Below are positions 1 through 8,101 of a stretch of DNA of 44,050 nucleotides, one piece after another. Positions within the stretch are counted from its first letter, which is position 1. Every line of letters starts with the position of its first letter. Under the pieces are notes generated by a model. The model was not told where the DNA came from, ran no database searches, and saw only the letters and a list, made by a program, of their open reading frames with translations. Position numbers and translations under genes: made by a program. The stretch covers positions 1 to 44,050 of the IMG/VR virus record IMGVR_UViG_3300044984_001713. One strand, written 5' to 3'. The DNA comes from a virus.

Positions 1-127
1 CCATCGACATCAGCAAGATCCGCGGCGCCTTGGACAAGCTGACGGCGCCCGACGGCGGTGTGGCTGCCGGCCTGTGGGACAATGTCGACGGGTTCATGTC
101 GGACCTGGCCGCGTACTTCACCAACCT
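1..127. repeat. Exact 127-bp terminal repeat of 38627-38753
   Basis: Read base by base, 1-127 equal 38627-38753; the first mismatch is 128 (g) against 38754 (c). 127 is a common largest k-mer in de Bruijn assemblers, where neighbouring edges share exactly k bases. I infer that this end is an assembly branch point, not a biological terminal repeat. Confidence 0.9.
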
Positions 128-3100
128 GGACGCCGGTGAGGGCGCCCGCCGGTCGGCTGAGATCTTCGGCCTGGAGAAGGCGAAGTTCCTTGGTGACTTC
201 GTAAACGAGCAGGAGAAGGGCGGGCGCAAGTTCGTGCGCGACTTCCGCCTGGACCGCATCGGCTCGACAGCCCCGATGGACTTCCGCGCCCGTATCTCCG
301 AGGACGCCATCCAGAAGTCCAAGATGCGCTGGATGCCCGCGGAGACCGTCGGCGACAAATCGGTCATCAACTCCGAGGAAGGCTACCGCATCATCAGCGG
401 CGCCAAGCACCGACTCTACGGTCCCGACGGCAAACTGATCGGGATCTACGACACCCAAACCCAAGCAGAAAGGAAAGCAGATGCCACTCAAACAAGGCTA
501 CAGCCAGAAGTCCGTCAGCAGCAACGTCCGGCGGGAGATGAAGGCCGGCAAGCCGCAGAAGCAGGCGGTCGCAATCGCGCTGTCGGTGGCCAAGAAGGCC
601 AAGGCGAAGGCGGGGCGGTACGACAAGCGGGGGATGTAAGGTTCATGCCGGCTGAAGAGGAGGCGGCCAGAAAACAAGTTGCGGAAGGTCTTCCCCGGCG
701 TGCATCTTTTGAAGCTCCAGGAGTTTCAAGGGATCAAAATGGAAACATCTACTTCAAAGGCAAAGAACCGAAAGACTGGACTCCAAAGGAGTTTGAGGAA
801 TACGGCAAAGCATTCGGCGTCGAAAACCTTGGACCTCTTTCAGAAATCACAAACATCCCCTCGGACGTGGCTGGAGATCCTGCGAGAATACCCGGCGGCC
901 TTGAGGGCAAGTTCACGTACTACGATCTCCTCTGGCTCAAAACCAATCCGGTCGACGTAGCAAACCTGCCAGAGACCACGCACGCCAAGCTGACAGCCAA
1001 GCTGGCGGCGACAATGGCTCCCACCCCTGGTGACAAGGTTTCCAGCTTCAACTCCATTGTCTTCGGGATGCTCTCCCCGAATGCTCCGTTGCTTCCCAAT
1101 GAAATGGGAATGGCACGATTGCGGTTTGGTTCGATGGAAGATGTGCGCAAATTTGCCAGTCTATACCCAGAGAACCCGACTAAAGAAAACCTGAAGGAGC
1201 TGAACCAACGACTCAAAAAGGAGCTAGGGTTCATCTCCGCTGGCAAGGGTGGCCTTGGCATTGCAATCACCGCGGACATATCGAACATCGTAAATGCCGC
1301 TCGGTTGTTTACCAAGAACCCAGACTTCTTCGTCAAAAAATCCAACGAATCTTGGGCAGACTTTGTCGACAAGCTGACAACTCAAATCAAAGGGTTTGGC
1401 ACCAAGACAGGATCATTCGGATCTGTGTGGCAAGATCCGCTCAAGGCATCCATATCGGCCATGGACCGCCACATGGCTCGCATCTTTGGCCAGGAGCTGC
1501 TTGGAAACCCAGAGCTCCGCAAACGGTTTGAAGGCATCGTTGTCGACCGTTTCAATTCGATGCTGAAGAAGTCAAAGGAAGCCACATCGGCTTTCAATCG
1601 CCGGCTCAAAAATGCCGAGGAAAAAGGTAAGCGCATTGAGGAGATCAACAAGGACGACCCGAAAACGCTCAAGACGCTAAAGGCCAAAAACGATAAACGC
1701 ATCAAGAGCATCAAAGCCGAAATGGCATCCACCTTGGATTCGTTGCCAGACCCAACGGCAACTCGGGCAAAAACTATTGATGACGTTCTAGGTCAAGCGC
1801 AAATCTACGGTGCTGATCGCGTCCAGAAATTCGTCAATGAGGCCGTGTTTGCTGCCATGGGCAGCCGCAAGGCAACGCTGATAGCCAAGAAAGGCGGCAT
1901 CAACCCGAATGCTCCGGCGAACATTAAGTCGGTGGAGTGGGTTGAGACTCCAAAAGACTTCCAGGTGATGTCGGATTCCTACCGCTCAGCACTTGAGATC
2001 AACGAGCGCCGGGCAAACGAGCTTGGCGTTGCTGTCTTCCCGGCTCAATGGACCCTCTGGGATCGCATTCGGGGACGGGTTGAGCCGCATGAGGTCATGT
2101 TCCCTGGGCTCGACAAATTGCCTGCCTTGAACGACCGGCAACTGGGCGAAGCGCAGAAAGCAAACAAGGCTGCCGGGTACGGAAGCACGCCGGAGGCAGG
2201 CGAGAAATGGAAACGAAAGCAAATTGACTCCCCCTCTCGACTGGCGTATTTCATGCCAGCAGGCGAGGGAGAAAAACTTTATGAACAAGGACGACCCGAA
2301 CAGGGAGGAGACCGAGGAGGACGGATACCACGCGGAAGCTATACGCCGCTTGATGGTGCGCCGACTGTCACAGGTGCGACCGGGCCAGCCCCGGGGCTCG
2401 TGGATGTTGCGAGATCTTATGCCGCTTCCGCAGGCATCCCCCACCGGCGACAAGCCGTCTATGCCGAAGTAGACGAGGCCCGAGCTCGGCGTATTGCCGA
2501 TGCGTATGAGGCGATGAAACATGAGCCTCAAAACCCTAAGGTTAAGGAGGCCTACGCAGACCTGATCCGCCAGACAAAAGATCAGTATCAGGCACTTGTT
2601 AAAGCTGGGTACGAATTTACTTTCTTTGACCAATCCAGCGACCCTTATAAGGGGAATCCATCGGCAGCGATGCGTGACCTTCGTGCGAATAAACGCATGG
2701 CTGTATATGGCACTTATGACGGCTACGGAACGGAAGGCATTACAGGCGCGGAAATTAAAGACAACCCAATGCTAGAGCCAACCGGGCTCACTTGGCCAGA
2801 TCAGCGTGGCGTCATGCATCCTGTAGTGGCAAACGATCTGTTCCGAGCTGTTCACGATGCGTTTGGACATGGATTAGAAGGCGCAAGTTTCCGAGCGCGA
2901 GGCGAGGAAAATGCATGGCAAGCTCATGTCCGGTTATTTACCGGGCCGGCCATAGCAGCAATTACCAGCGAAACCCGCGGTCAAAACAGTTGGTTAAATT
3001 ACGGTCCTCATGGCGAACGTAATCGAACAGCAAAACTTGAGGACACTGTGTTTTCTACGCAGAAGACCGGACTCATGCCGGATTGGACTTGGAACGAAGG

Positions 3101-3866
3101 CCTAGCACCGGACGAGGGGGCTTCTGTTGAGGGCCAGCGCTATATGCCGGAGACAATCCAGCGTGATGTAGGCCGCAATCAGGACTTCGCCAACCCGCCT
3201 ACAGACACCGAGGCTGTCGATGCTTTGAGCTCGGAGAAGAAGGCAAAGTTTGGTGCTGCCAGAAGCATCAAGCCGGGCACACAGGTGGCCGCACGCATCG
3301 ACATCCCGGCCTTCCTTAGAACGGGCAAATATGTGGTTGCTGTGCATGAGCCCGATGGCGCTGCAGGTGGCCCAGGCAAGGTTATTGGGTACGATACTGT
3401 GACCCGTTTGCAGAACCCAAAGTTTGTGGTCAAGCCAGGCGTGCAGCGGATCTACGAGGGCAAGTCCGCCAAGTTCCCGGTGGCAACGGTCGACGGCAAG
3501 ATCATGGCTGACCGATCCATACCGGATGACTTGGAGAACTATGTGGCAGTTGGAATGGACCCGAAGGAACACGCCTTCTTCTACGACAAGCGCACCGACC
3601 AGCCTGTCATCGGTGGCTCTGAGGCTGTGAGCGTAGGCAACACGGTGTTTGTGAAGAACCCGGTGTACGGCAAGCCCGAGGACTTCCGCTATATGCCCTC
3701 CCCCGACTCCGCCATGCCCGGAGCCTACTCGTTCCCCGGTGGCTACCGTGCCCTCCCAGGCAAGGCCAAGGGCTCACTCCGCCTCTACGGCCCCGCCGGC
3801 AGCCTCATAGGCATCGCCAGCAGCCTTGACGAAGCCCAGCGCATCCTTCGACGTAAGAACAAATGA
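3..3866 (+). CDS. Giant polyvalent (ejected virion/effector) protein, allele A, 5'-truncated by the window edge
   Basis: The frame is open from base 3 with no start; 1287 residues are visible. Joining 38626 to base 1 continues the frame of the 36118 gene, so the full product would be about 2124 residues. Order (partial numbering): shared region 1-150 ending in a LYGPxGxLIGI motif; low-complexity linker over a nested gene; a helical domain about 214-745; a conserved phage domain about 785-1030 containing RAVHDAFGHG and later ETRGQNSW; a domain about 1095-1225 starting RIDIPAF and containing FFYDK; a second LYGPxGxLIGI motif at the C-terminus. RWMP, RFMP, YFMP, RYMP and RYMP tetrapeptides at 109, 213, 749, 1046 and 1229 mark the junctions. 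Polyvalent proteins of this kind are known from phages and conjugative elements and are thought to enter the cell with the DNA; that role is inferred here. The middle (about 650-3100) is visibly lower in GC than its flanks. Confidence 0.85.
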   Translation: MDISKIRGALDKLTAPDGGVAAGLWDNVDGFMSDLAAYFTNLDAGEGARRSAEIFGLEKAKFLGDFVNEQEKGGRKFVRDFRLDRIGSTAPMDFRARISEDAIQKSKMRWMPAETVGDKSVINSEEGYRIISGAKHRLYGPDGKLIGIYDTQTQAERKADATQTRLQPEVRQQQRPAGDEGRQAAEAGGRNRAVGGQEGQGEGGAVRQAGDVRFMPAEEEAARKQVAEGLPRRASFEAPGVSRDQNGNIYFKGKEPKDWTPKEFEEYGKAFGVENLGPLSEITNIPSDVAGDPARIPGGLEGKFTYYDLLWLKTNPVDVANLPETTHAKLTAKLAATMAPTPGDKVSSFNSIVFGMLSPNAPLLPNEMGMARLRFGSMEDVRKFASLYPENPTKENLKELNQRLKKELGFISAGKGGLGIAITADISNIVNAARLFTKNPDFFVKKSNESWADFVDKLTTQIKGFGTKTGSFGSVWQDPLKASISAMDRHMARIFGQELLGNPELRKRFEGIVVDRFNSMLKKSKEATSAFNRRLKNAEEKGKRIEEINKDDPKTLKTLKAKNDKRIKSIKAEMASTLDSLPDPTATRAKTIDDVLGQAQIYGADRVQKFVNEAVFAAMGSRKATLIAKKGGINPNAPANIKSVEWVETPKDFQVMSDSYRSALEINERRANELGVAVFPAQWTLWDRIRGRVEPHEVMFPGLDKLPALNDRQLGEAQKANKAAGYGSTPEAGEKWKRKQIDSPSRLAYFMPAGEGEKLYEQGRPEQGGDRGGRIPRGSYTPLDGAPTVTGATGPAPGLVDVARSYAASAGIPHRRQAVYAEVDEARARRIADAYEAMKHEPQNPKVKEAYADLIRQTKDQYQALVKAGYEFTFFDQSSDPYKGNPSAAMRDLRANKRMAVYGTYDGYGTEGITGAEIKDNPMLEPTGLTWPDQRGVMHPVVANDLFRAVHDAFGHGLEGASFRARGEENAWQAHVRLFTGPAIAAITSETRGQNSWLNYGPHGERNRTAKLEDTVFSTQKTGLMPDWTWNEGLAPDEGASVEGQRYMPETIQRDVGRNQDFANPPTDTEAVDALSSEKKAKFGAARSIKPGTQVAARIDIPAFLRTGKYVVAVHEPDGAAGGPGKVIGYDTVTRLQNPKFVVKPGVQRIYEGKSAKFPVATVDGKIMADRSIPDDLENYVAVGMDPKEHAFFYDKRTDQPVIGGSEAVSVGNTVFVKNPVYGKPEDFRYMPSPDSAMPGAYSFPGGYRALPGKAKGSLRLYGPAGSLIGIASSLDEAQRILRRKNK
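481..639 (+). CDS. Nested small basic protein (52 aa), DUF6496-like, inside the giant gene, allele A
   Basis: ATG at 481 and TAA at 637-639, in a different frame from the surrounding giant gene. An AGGA six bases before the ATG is one of the few good Shine-Dalgarno sites in the window. The product is Lys/Arg-rich, with a GYSQKSVSSNVRREMKAGKP segment followed by QAVAIALSVAKKAKAK. That pattern matches small stand-alone phage and bacterial proteins of the DUF6496 type, recognised from memory. Function unknown; the basic helix suggests nucleic-acid binding (inference). The copy at 39107-39265 differs at 15 sense codons, 10 of them synonymous, which supports real translation. Confidence 0.75.
   Translation: MPLKQGYSQKSVSSNVRREMKAGKPQKQAVAIALSVAKKAKAKAGRYDKRGM
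2281..2472 (+). CDS. Possible second nested ORF (63 aa) in a linker of the giant gene
   Basis: ATG at 2281, stop at 2472, in another frame from the giant gene. It begins over the low-complexity linker just after the YFMP motif. The first 30 residues (MNKDDPNREETEEDGYHAEA onward) look protein-like: charged and helix-prone. From about 2356 the long frame enters a conserved domain and the small frame becomes Pro/Ser-rich. No strong ribosome site is visible, and allele B has no equivalent for comparison. It may be chance. Confidence 0.25.
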   Translation: MNKDDPNREETEEDGYHAEAIRRLMVRRLSQVRPGQPRGSWMLRDLMPLPQASPTGDKPSMPK

Positions 3867-6652
3867 GCTACGATTCCCAGACCAGCACCACCCTGATCAA
3901 CAAGCTGCGCAAGGACGTCGACTCCCTGACCCTCAAGGTGGCTGTTCTTACCGACAGCAAGACCTCGGGCACCAGTGGAGGGTCCGGTGTGGCAACGACC
4001 TGGACGATTCGGGAGCTCAACACGATCCAGTCGGACCCCAATGGTCTGATCCTCAACCTGACCGGCAACACATTCAAGCTGGCCGCGGGGTCATACCAGG
4101 TGCGCAACATCAGCGCCTTCCTTCACACCGGACACACTCGGATGCGTGTCTACGATGTCACCAACGCGGTGGTCATCGGTTACAGCGTGTCGGTGGACGT
4201 GTCGAACCAAGCCAACCTGTACTTGGATATGAACGTGCGGATCACCCCGCACAAGGACACGATCTACCGCATCGAGTATTACATCACTGCCAGTGGTGCC
4301 GATCACTTGGGTGTAGCTGCCTCACTGCCTACCATCGACGAAATCTATAGCGTCTGCGAGATCACTCGGTTGGACACCGGGATGACCAAGCCCCTCGGTG
4401 CCGGCGGCCTGCAAGGGCCCCAGGGTCCTGCCGGCCCCACCGGGCCTGCCGGTCCTCCGGGACCTACGGGCGGCGGCGTCACAAGCGTCAACGTCTCGGG
4501 CGGCACGACAGGCCTGACCACCTCGGGCGGGCCGATCACCAGCAGCGGCACCATCACGCTGGGCGGCGTCCTGGCCGTTGCCTCGGGCGGAACCGGAGCC
4601 ACCACCGCGGCCGCTGCCCTGACAAGCCTGGGCGCCTACCCTGCGTCGAATCCCAACGGCTACAATGTCGGAACCGTCACCAACGTCACGGTTACTGCTG
4701 CTAACGGCATCACGGCCTCGGTAGGTACATCGACGACGACCCCGGCCATCTCGTTGGGCCTAGGCGCAATCACGCCCACCTCGGTGGCCTCTACAGGCAC
4801 GGTGACCGGCACCAATGTCTCCGGGACCACATCGGGAACGAACACTGGCGACCAGGCCATTGTCCTGAGCGGTGATGTGAGCGGCAGCGGGTCGACAGGA
4901 ATCACCACGACTATCGGAGCGAACGCGGTGACCTACGCCAAGATGCAGGCGGCCTCCGCGGTGGCCAAGCTGATCGGCTCGAATGCCTCGGGCACTGCCC
5001 TGGGCGAGATCACGCTCGGCACCAACCTGTCGATGGCCGGCTCTACGCTAAATGCCGCGGTGGCCTCAGGATCGGTGACCAGCGTCAATGCCGACGGCGG
5101 CACCACTGGTATGAGCTTCTCGGGCGGCCCGATTACCTCAAGCGGCACGCTGACCCTGGGGGGCACGCTGGATCTGGACAACGGTGGCACCGGAGCCATC
5201 ACAGCGAGCGGTGCCAGGACCAACCTGGGCCTGGCCATCGGAACCGACATCCCGGCCTTGAATGGCACCGGGGCGACCGGCACTTGGAACATCGACGTGC
5301 TAGGTTCCGCGGGCACGATCACCAGCACGCTTCCCATCAACAAGGGCGGCACCGGGGCGACCACGGCCGGCGGTGCACTCACCAACCTCGGGGCCTACTC
5401 GGACACGAACCCGGCGGGCTACACCAGCAACACCGGCACGGTGACCAATGTGTCGGCATCGGGCGGTGCGAACATCAGCGTGGCCACCGGCAGCACCACG
5501 CCGGTCATCAGCCAGAACGTGGCGACATCCACGCAGAACGGCTACATGACCAGCACCTATGCGGCCAAGCTGGACAGCCTGACGTCAGGCGCGAGCGTGT
5601 CGTCGGTGGGTGTGAGCGGCGGCACCACCGGCCTCACTACAACAGGCGGGCCTGTGACGGCTTCGGGCACCATCACGCTGGGTGGTATACTTAGCGTGGC
5701 CAATGGCGGCACCAGTAGCACCTCGGCATCCTCTGCCATCTCGTTCCTGGCCGGCGCAGTAACCAACGGGCAGTACCTCCGAGGCAACGGCACCGTGGTG
5801 CAGATGTCCGCCATCCAGGCTGCTGATCTTCCGGCTATTTCACTAAGCACTGGAGTCACCGGAACTCTTCCTATCGCCAACGGAGGCACAGGCCTGACCG
5901 CGGTGGGTGCGCAGTACCAGGTGCTGACCAGTACCGGCTCCGCGGCTACTTGGACCACCGTCGACCTGAACAACAGCACCAGCAATGTGCTCCCGATTGC
6001 CAAGGGCGGCACCGCCAGCATTACGGCCCAGAGTGCAATTGATGCGTTGGCTGGCTCGCAGACCAATGGGCAGTACCTGCGCGGCAATGGAACCAATGTG
6101 GTCATGTCCGCCATCCAGGCCATCGACCTGCCCCAGATAGCCCTGGGCGGATCGGCAGTCAGCGGCACGCTCGGTGTGATCAACGGCGGCACGGGTCAGT
6201 CAAACGTCTTCACCAACGGCGACCTGCTCATCGGCAACACCACCGGCGGCACTCTCAATCGGGCCAAGATCACCGGCACAGGCATCATCACCGTCACCAA
6301 TGGCGCTGGGACGATCAACATAGGGGCTACCGGGGCAGGCTCAGGCGACGTGGTGGGACCTTCCTCGGCCAACACAAACGCACTTGCTAAGTTCTCGAGC
6401 ACCACCGGCAAGCTGATCGGAGAAGCCAGTTGGGCCGAGAACGGCGGCGATCTGTATGGCCCTGCTGGGGCAACCAATATGCAGTACGGTTTTGTTTGGA
6501 TACCTTCAGATGCGGGAGCTCCCACAGCAGCCCCGGGTCAAACCGGAACACTTGCCGACCGCGTACCTTTGTACTGGGACGCGACCAACAAACGGATGTA
6601 TGTTTACGATCCGGTTGCTGGATGGACTTTCAGAACATTCGACAACAACTAA
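3863..6652 (+). CDS. Tail fibre A with collagen-like segment (929 aa)
   Basis: Starts on an ATGA overlapping the giant gene's stop. Residues 1-40 contain a coiled-coil-like helix. About 45-175 look like a beta-sandwich domain. Next come seven Gly-X-Y collagen triplets at about 184-204. Then follow long repeats of the phage-fibre type, with recurrent VTSVNVSGGTTGLTTSGGPI-like and GGTGATTAxxALTxLGA-like units and two NGQYLRGNG units. A distinct C-terminal domain (about 860-929) ends in YVYDPVAGWTF and probably contacts the receptor or caps the trimer. It should form a trimeric adsorption fibre; fold assignments are by pattern only. Fibre B at 42216 shares the N-terminal domain and identical collagen triplets but has different central repeats. 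Confidence 0.85.
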   Translation: MSYDSQTSTTLINKLRKDVDSLTLKVAVLTDSKTSGTSGGSGVATTWTIRELNTIQSDPNGLILNLTGNTFKLAAGSYQVRNISAFLHTGHTRMRVYDVTNAVVIGYSVSVDVSNQANLYLDMNVRITPHKDTIYRIEYYITASGADHLGVAASLPTIDEIYSVCEITRLDTGMTKPLGAGGLQGPQGPAGPTGPAGPPGPTGGGVTSVNVSGGTTGLTTSGGPITSSGTITLGGVLAVASGGTGATTAAAALTSLGAYPASNPNGYNVGTVTNVTVTAANGITASVGTSTTTPAISLGLGAITPTSVASTGTVTGTNVSGTTSGTNTGDQAIVLSGDVSGSGSTGITTTIGANAVTYAKMQAASAVAKLIGSNASGTALGEITLGTNLSMAGSTLNAAVASGSVTSVNADGGTTGMSFSGGPITSSGTLTLGGTLDLDNGGTGAITASGARTNLGLAIGTDIPALNGTGATGTWNIDVLGSAGTITSTLPINKGGTGATTAGGALTNLGAYSDTNPAGYTSNTGTVTNVSASGGANISVATGSTTPVISQNVATSTQNGYMTSTYAAKLDSLTSGASVSSVGVSGGTTGLTTTGGPVTASGTITLGGILSVANGGTSSTSASSAISFLAGAVTNGQYLRGNGTVVQMSAIQAADLPAISLSTGVTGTLPIANGGTGLTAVGAQYQVLTSTGSAATWTTVDLNNSTSNVLPIAKGGTASITAQSAIDALAGSQTNGQYLRGNGTNVVMSAIQAIDLPQIALGGSAVSGTLGVINGGTGQSNVFTNGDLLIGNTTGGTLNRAKITGTGIITVTNGAGTINIGATGAGSGDVVGPSSANTNALAKFSSTTGKLIGEASWAENGGDLYGPAGATNMQYGFVWIPSDAGAPTAAPGQTGTLADRVPLYWDATNKRMYVYDPVAGWTFRTFDNN

Positions 6653-6661
6653 GTCTACCCC

Positions 6662-6922
6662 ATGAAACACACCTTCCCATGCGTCGAATCAATGCGGCGC
6701 GTGAACCTCTCCAACGGGCGCGTGGTGCGCGTCTGGCGCGACCGTACCAAGGAGAACCTGTCGGCTTCCTACGATGACGCGGACATCGTGTCGACCTGCA
6801 TCACCAATGCGACCAACGACACGCAGCTCCTGGCCGCACTCAGCAAACTGAAGGCGGTGAACGCTGTCGAGCTGGTCGACGCCAATGGCCAGGGCACCGT
6901 GGTCTACACCGCCTGGCCGTGA
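6662..6922 (+). CDS. Small hypothetical protein (86 aa)
   Basis: ATG nine bases after the fibre A stop. It has a compact basic N-terminal half (MRRVNLSNGRVVRVWRDR) and an acidic, helical middle. No family recognised. Its stop overlaps the next GTG start (GTGA), so the two are probably co-translated. Lying between the fibre and the early-type genes, it could be a virion accessory or an early protein. Confidence 0.6.
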   Translation: MKHTFPCVESMRRVNLSNGRVVRVWRDRTKENLSASYDDADIVSTCITNATNDTQLLAALSKLKAVNAVELVDANGQGTVVYTAWP

Positions 6923-7092
6923 ATCACCACAACCGCACCAACCCGTCGATAGTGGTTGAAATACTGGCCGATACCGCGGAGCTACGGATGGGTGAGATTC
7001 GATGGCCAGTGGTGGTCTACCGACGCGTTGACACCGGCAAGATCTACGTGCGCCCGAAGGCCGAGTTCGACGCTAAGTTCGTTTCCGAATGA
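6919..7092 (+). CDS. Small hypothetical protein (57 aa), possibly DUF1653-like
   Basis: GTG start at 6919 inside the GTGA overlap; TGA at 7090-7092. The second half, with VVVYRRVDTGKIYVRPKAEF, resembles the C-terminal part of small DUF1653-type proteins (a YR...tGk.yvRP...F pattern). This is weak recognition by eye. Function unknown. It is the last gene before a 137-base non-coding gap, so a transcription unit may end here. Confidence 0.5.
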   Translation: MNHHNRTNPSIVVEILADTAELRMGEIRWPVVVYRRVDTGKIYVRPKAEFDAKFVSE

Positions 7093-7229
7093 CCCCTGTT
7101 TGACCCGCGTAAACATTGGGTTTTCTCTTAAATCTACAGAAAAGAGTAGAATGCTGTAGACTCATGTCTATCTCTGTGGCAGCTTGACTTCTGTCGGGGC
7201 AATCAAGTTTGAAGGAAAAAGGAAACACC
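7093..7229 (+). promoter_or_regulatory. AT-rich intergenic region with a 7-bp inverted repeat (operator/promoter candidate)
   Basis: TCTACAG at 7133-7139 and CTGTAGA at 7154-7160 form a perfect inverted repeat around 14 bases in an AT-rich stretch. TTGACC (7100-7105) and TTGACT (7184-7189) resemble -35 boxes, but neither has a good -10 about 17 bases downstream. AAGGA-type ribosome sites lie just before the ATG at 7230. A regulated promoter for the following genes is plausible but not demonstrated. Confidence 0.4.
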
Positions 7230-7562
7230 ATGAGATACGCAACACTCCAAGAAGAAGAGCACTACGAGTTTGAGTCTGGCGCTGCCAGCGAGTTTAAAAA
7301 TTGTTTCACCGAGGCACAGCAGGCTGCCTACGAGCTCGCCGCTAAGGAGAGCGTTTCAATCAACAAGGCCAAGGCTCTGGGCCTGTTTGTGGTTGTTTTG
7401 AAGTGCGAGTATCACTGCGCTTCTACCGACGCTTTGGCTGGTTCCTACAATCGGTTTGTTTGTGCCTTTCCAACTTTGGAATCTGCGGCTGCAAAGATCA
7501 ACAAGCTGTACGAAGGCCTCGATGCTTATTGCCGCGGTCATTACAATTACGCAGTGGTTTGA
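7230..7562 (+). CDS. Hypothetical protein (110 aa)
   Basis: ATG at 7230 is chosen over the in-frame TTG at 7209 because an AGGA lies six bases upstream. The product is mixed alpha/beta, with an acidic N-terminus (TLQEEEHYEFES) and four cysteines. No family recognised. It is the first gene after the 7093-7229 regulatory gap and has a real Shine-Dalgarno, so it may be strongly expressed early. A GC-rich hairpin follows its stop. Confidence 0.6.
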   Translation: MRYATLQEEEHYEFESGAASEFKNCFTEAQQAAYELAAKESVSINKAKALGLFVVVLKCEYHCASTDALAGSYNRFVCAFPTLESAAAKINKLYEGLDAYCRGHYNYAVV

Positions 7563-7569
7563 GACTTTA

Positions 7570-7602
7570 GCCCCGGGTGGGGCCAATACCACCCCCAGGG
7601 GC
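7570..7602 (+). terminator. GC-rich stem-loop after the 110-aa gene
   Basis: GCCCCGGGTGG (7570-7580) pairs with CCACCC (7589-7594) and GGGGC (7598-7602), leaving a 3-base bulge and an 8-base loop. No T-run follows, so it may be a weak terminator, a processing site or a structure that insulates the lysozyme start. Confidence 0.4.
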
Positions 7603-7634
7603 GCGACTGGTCAACGCGCACAACTCTTCAAACC

Positions 7635-7967
7635 ATGACCACTCTCTCCAACCTCATCTCGGCCCTGATCATCGTCGAGTCCTCAGGCAACGATCTTGCC
7701 ATCGGCGACAACGGACGCGCTGTAGGCCCCCTGCAGATCCACCGCGGTGTGGTGCAGGATGTGAACCGATTCGCAGGCAGCCATTACCGTTGGGAAAGTA
7801 TGACCAACCGAGTTCAGGCCAGGGCAGTGTGCGAGGCCTACCTGACCCATTACGGCAAGGGCTGCACTACCGAGCAGTTAGCCCGTAAGTGGAACGGAGG
7901 CGGTCCCAGGGGCGAGAAGAAGCAGGCCACCGAGGCCTATTGGAACAAAGTCCGCAAGCATCTGTAA
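7635..7967 (+). CDS. Transglycosylase/lysozyme-like endolysin (110 aa)
   Basis: Probable peptidoglycan-cleaving muramidase or lytic transglycosylase. The N-terminus reads LISALIIVESSGND with Glu15 as the likely catalytic acid, followed by GRAVGPLQIH. The C-terminus has ARKWNGGGPRG, the usual end of this compact lysozyme-like fold. About 110 residues is short but normal for phage SLT-type proteins. There is no signal peptide, so it would need a holin or virion delivery; holin candidates lie far away at 26619-26986. ATG at 7635 has no Shine-Dalgarno. Its stop overlaps the next start (TAATG). Confidence 0.8.
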   Translation: MTTLSNLISALIIVESSGNDLAIGDNGRAVGPLQIHRGVVQDVNRFAGSHYRWESMTNRVQARAVCEAYLTHYGKGCTTEQLARKWNGGGPRGEKKQATEAYWNKVRKHL

Positions 7968-8101
7968 TGAAACCAAAGACCATCAACGTGACCACCGACA
8001 CACACAAAACCCTGCGAGCCTACTGCCTGGCCGCCGGCCTAAAAATGCAGGCGGTAGCCGACAAGGCCATTCAGGCCTGGCTACGAAAGGCTGCTAAGTG
8101 A
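7967..8101 (+). CDS. Ribbon-helix-helix-like DNA-binding protein (44 aa)
   Basis: ATG at 7967-7969 overlaps the previous TAA, giving TAATG. The protein has a beta strand (KTINVTTDTHKTLRAY) followed by two helices (AAGLKMQAVADKAIQAWLRK), the layout of Arc/CopG-type repressors. It would dimerise to bind DNA and may regulate this early-type operon (inference). It is too short to contain anything else. Confidence 0.65.
   Translation: MKPKTINVTTDTHKTLRAYCLAAGLKMQAVADKAIQAWLRKAAK

Noticed and set aside
4432-4494. Collagen triplets as a sign of eukaryotic DNA
   Set aside because: Short Gly-X-Y stretches are common in phage fibres, and the flanking domains are phage-like.
4345-6525. Long antisense frames across fibre A (and 42659-44047 across fibre B)
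   Set aside because: They are Pro/Val/Ala-rich mirror images of Gly/Thr-rich repeats, have no plausible starts and would oppose all transcription in the window.
3863-6652. Diversity-generating retroelement target in the fibre or cassette region
   Set aside because: No reverse transcriptase gene and no template/variable repeat pair; the alleles differ by block exchange, not by scattered adenine-site changes.
7100-7212. Sigma-70 promoters from TTGACC (7100) and TTGACT (7184)
   Set aside because: No convincing -10 element at suitable spacing; kept only as part of a regulatory candidate region.
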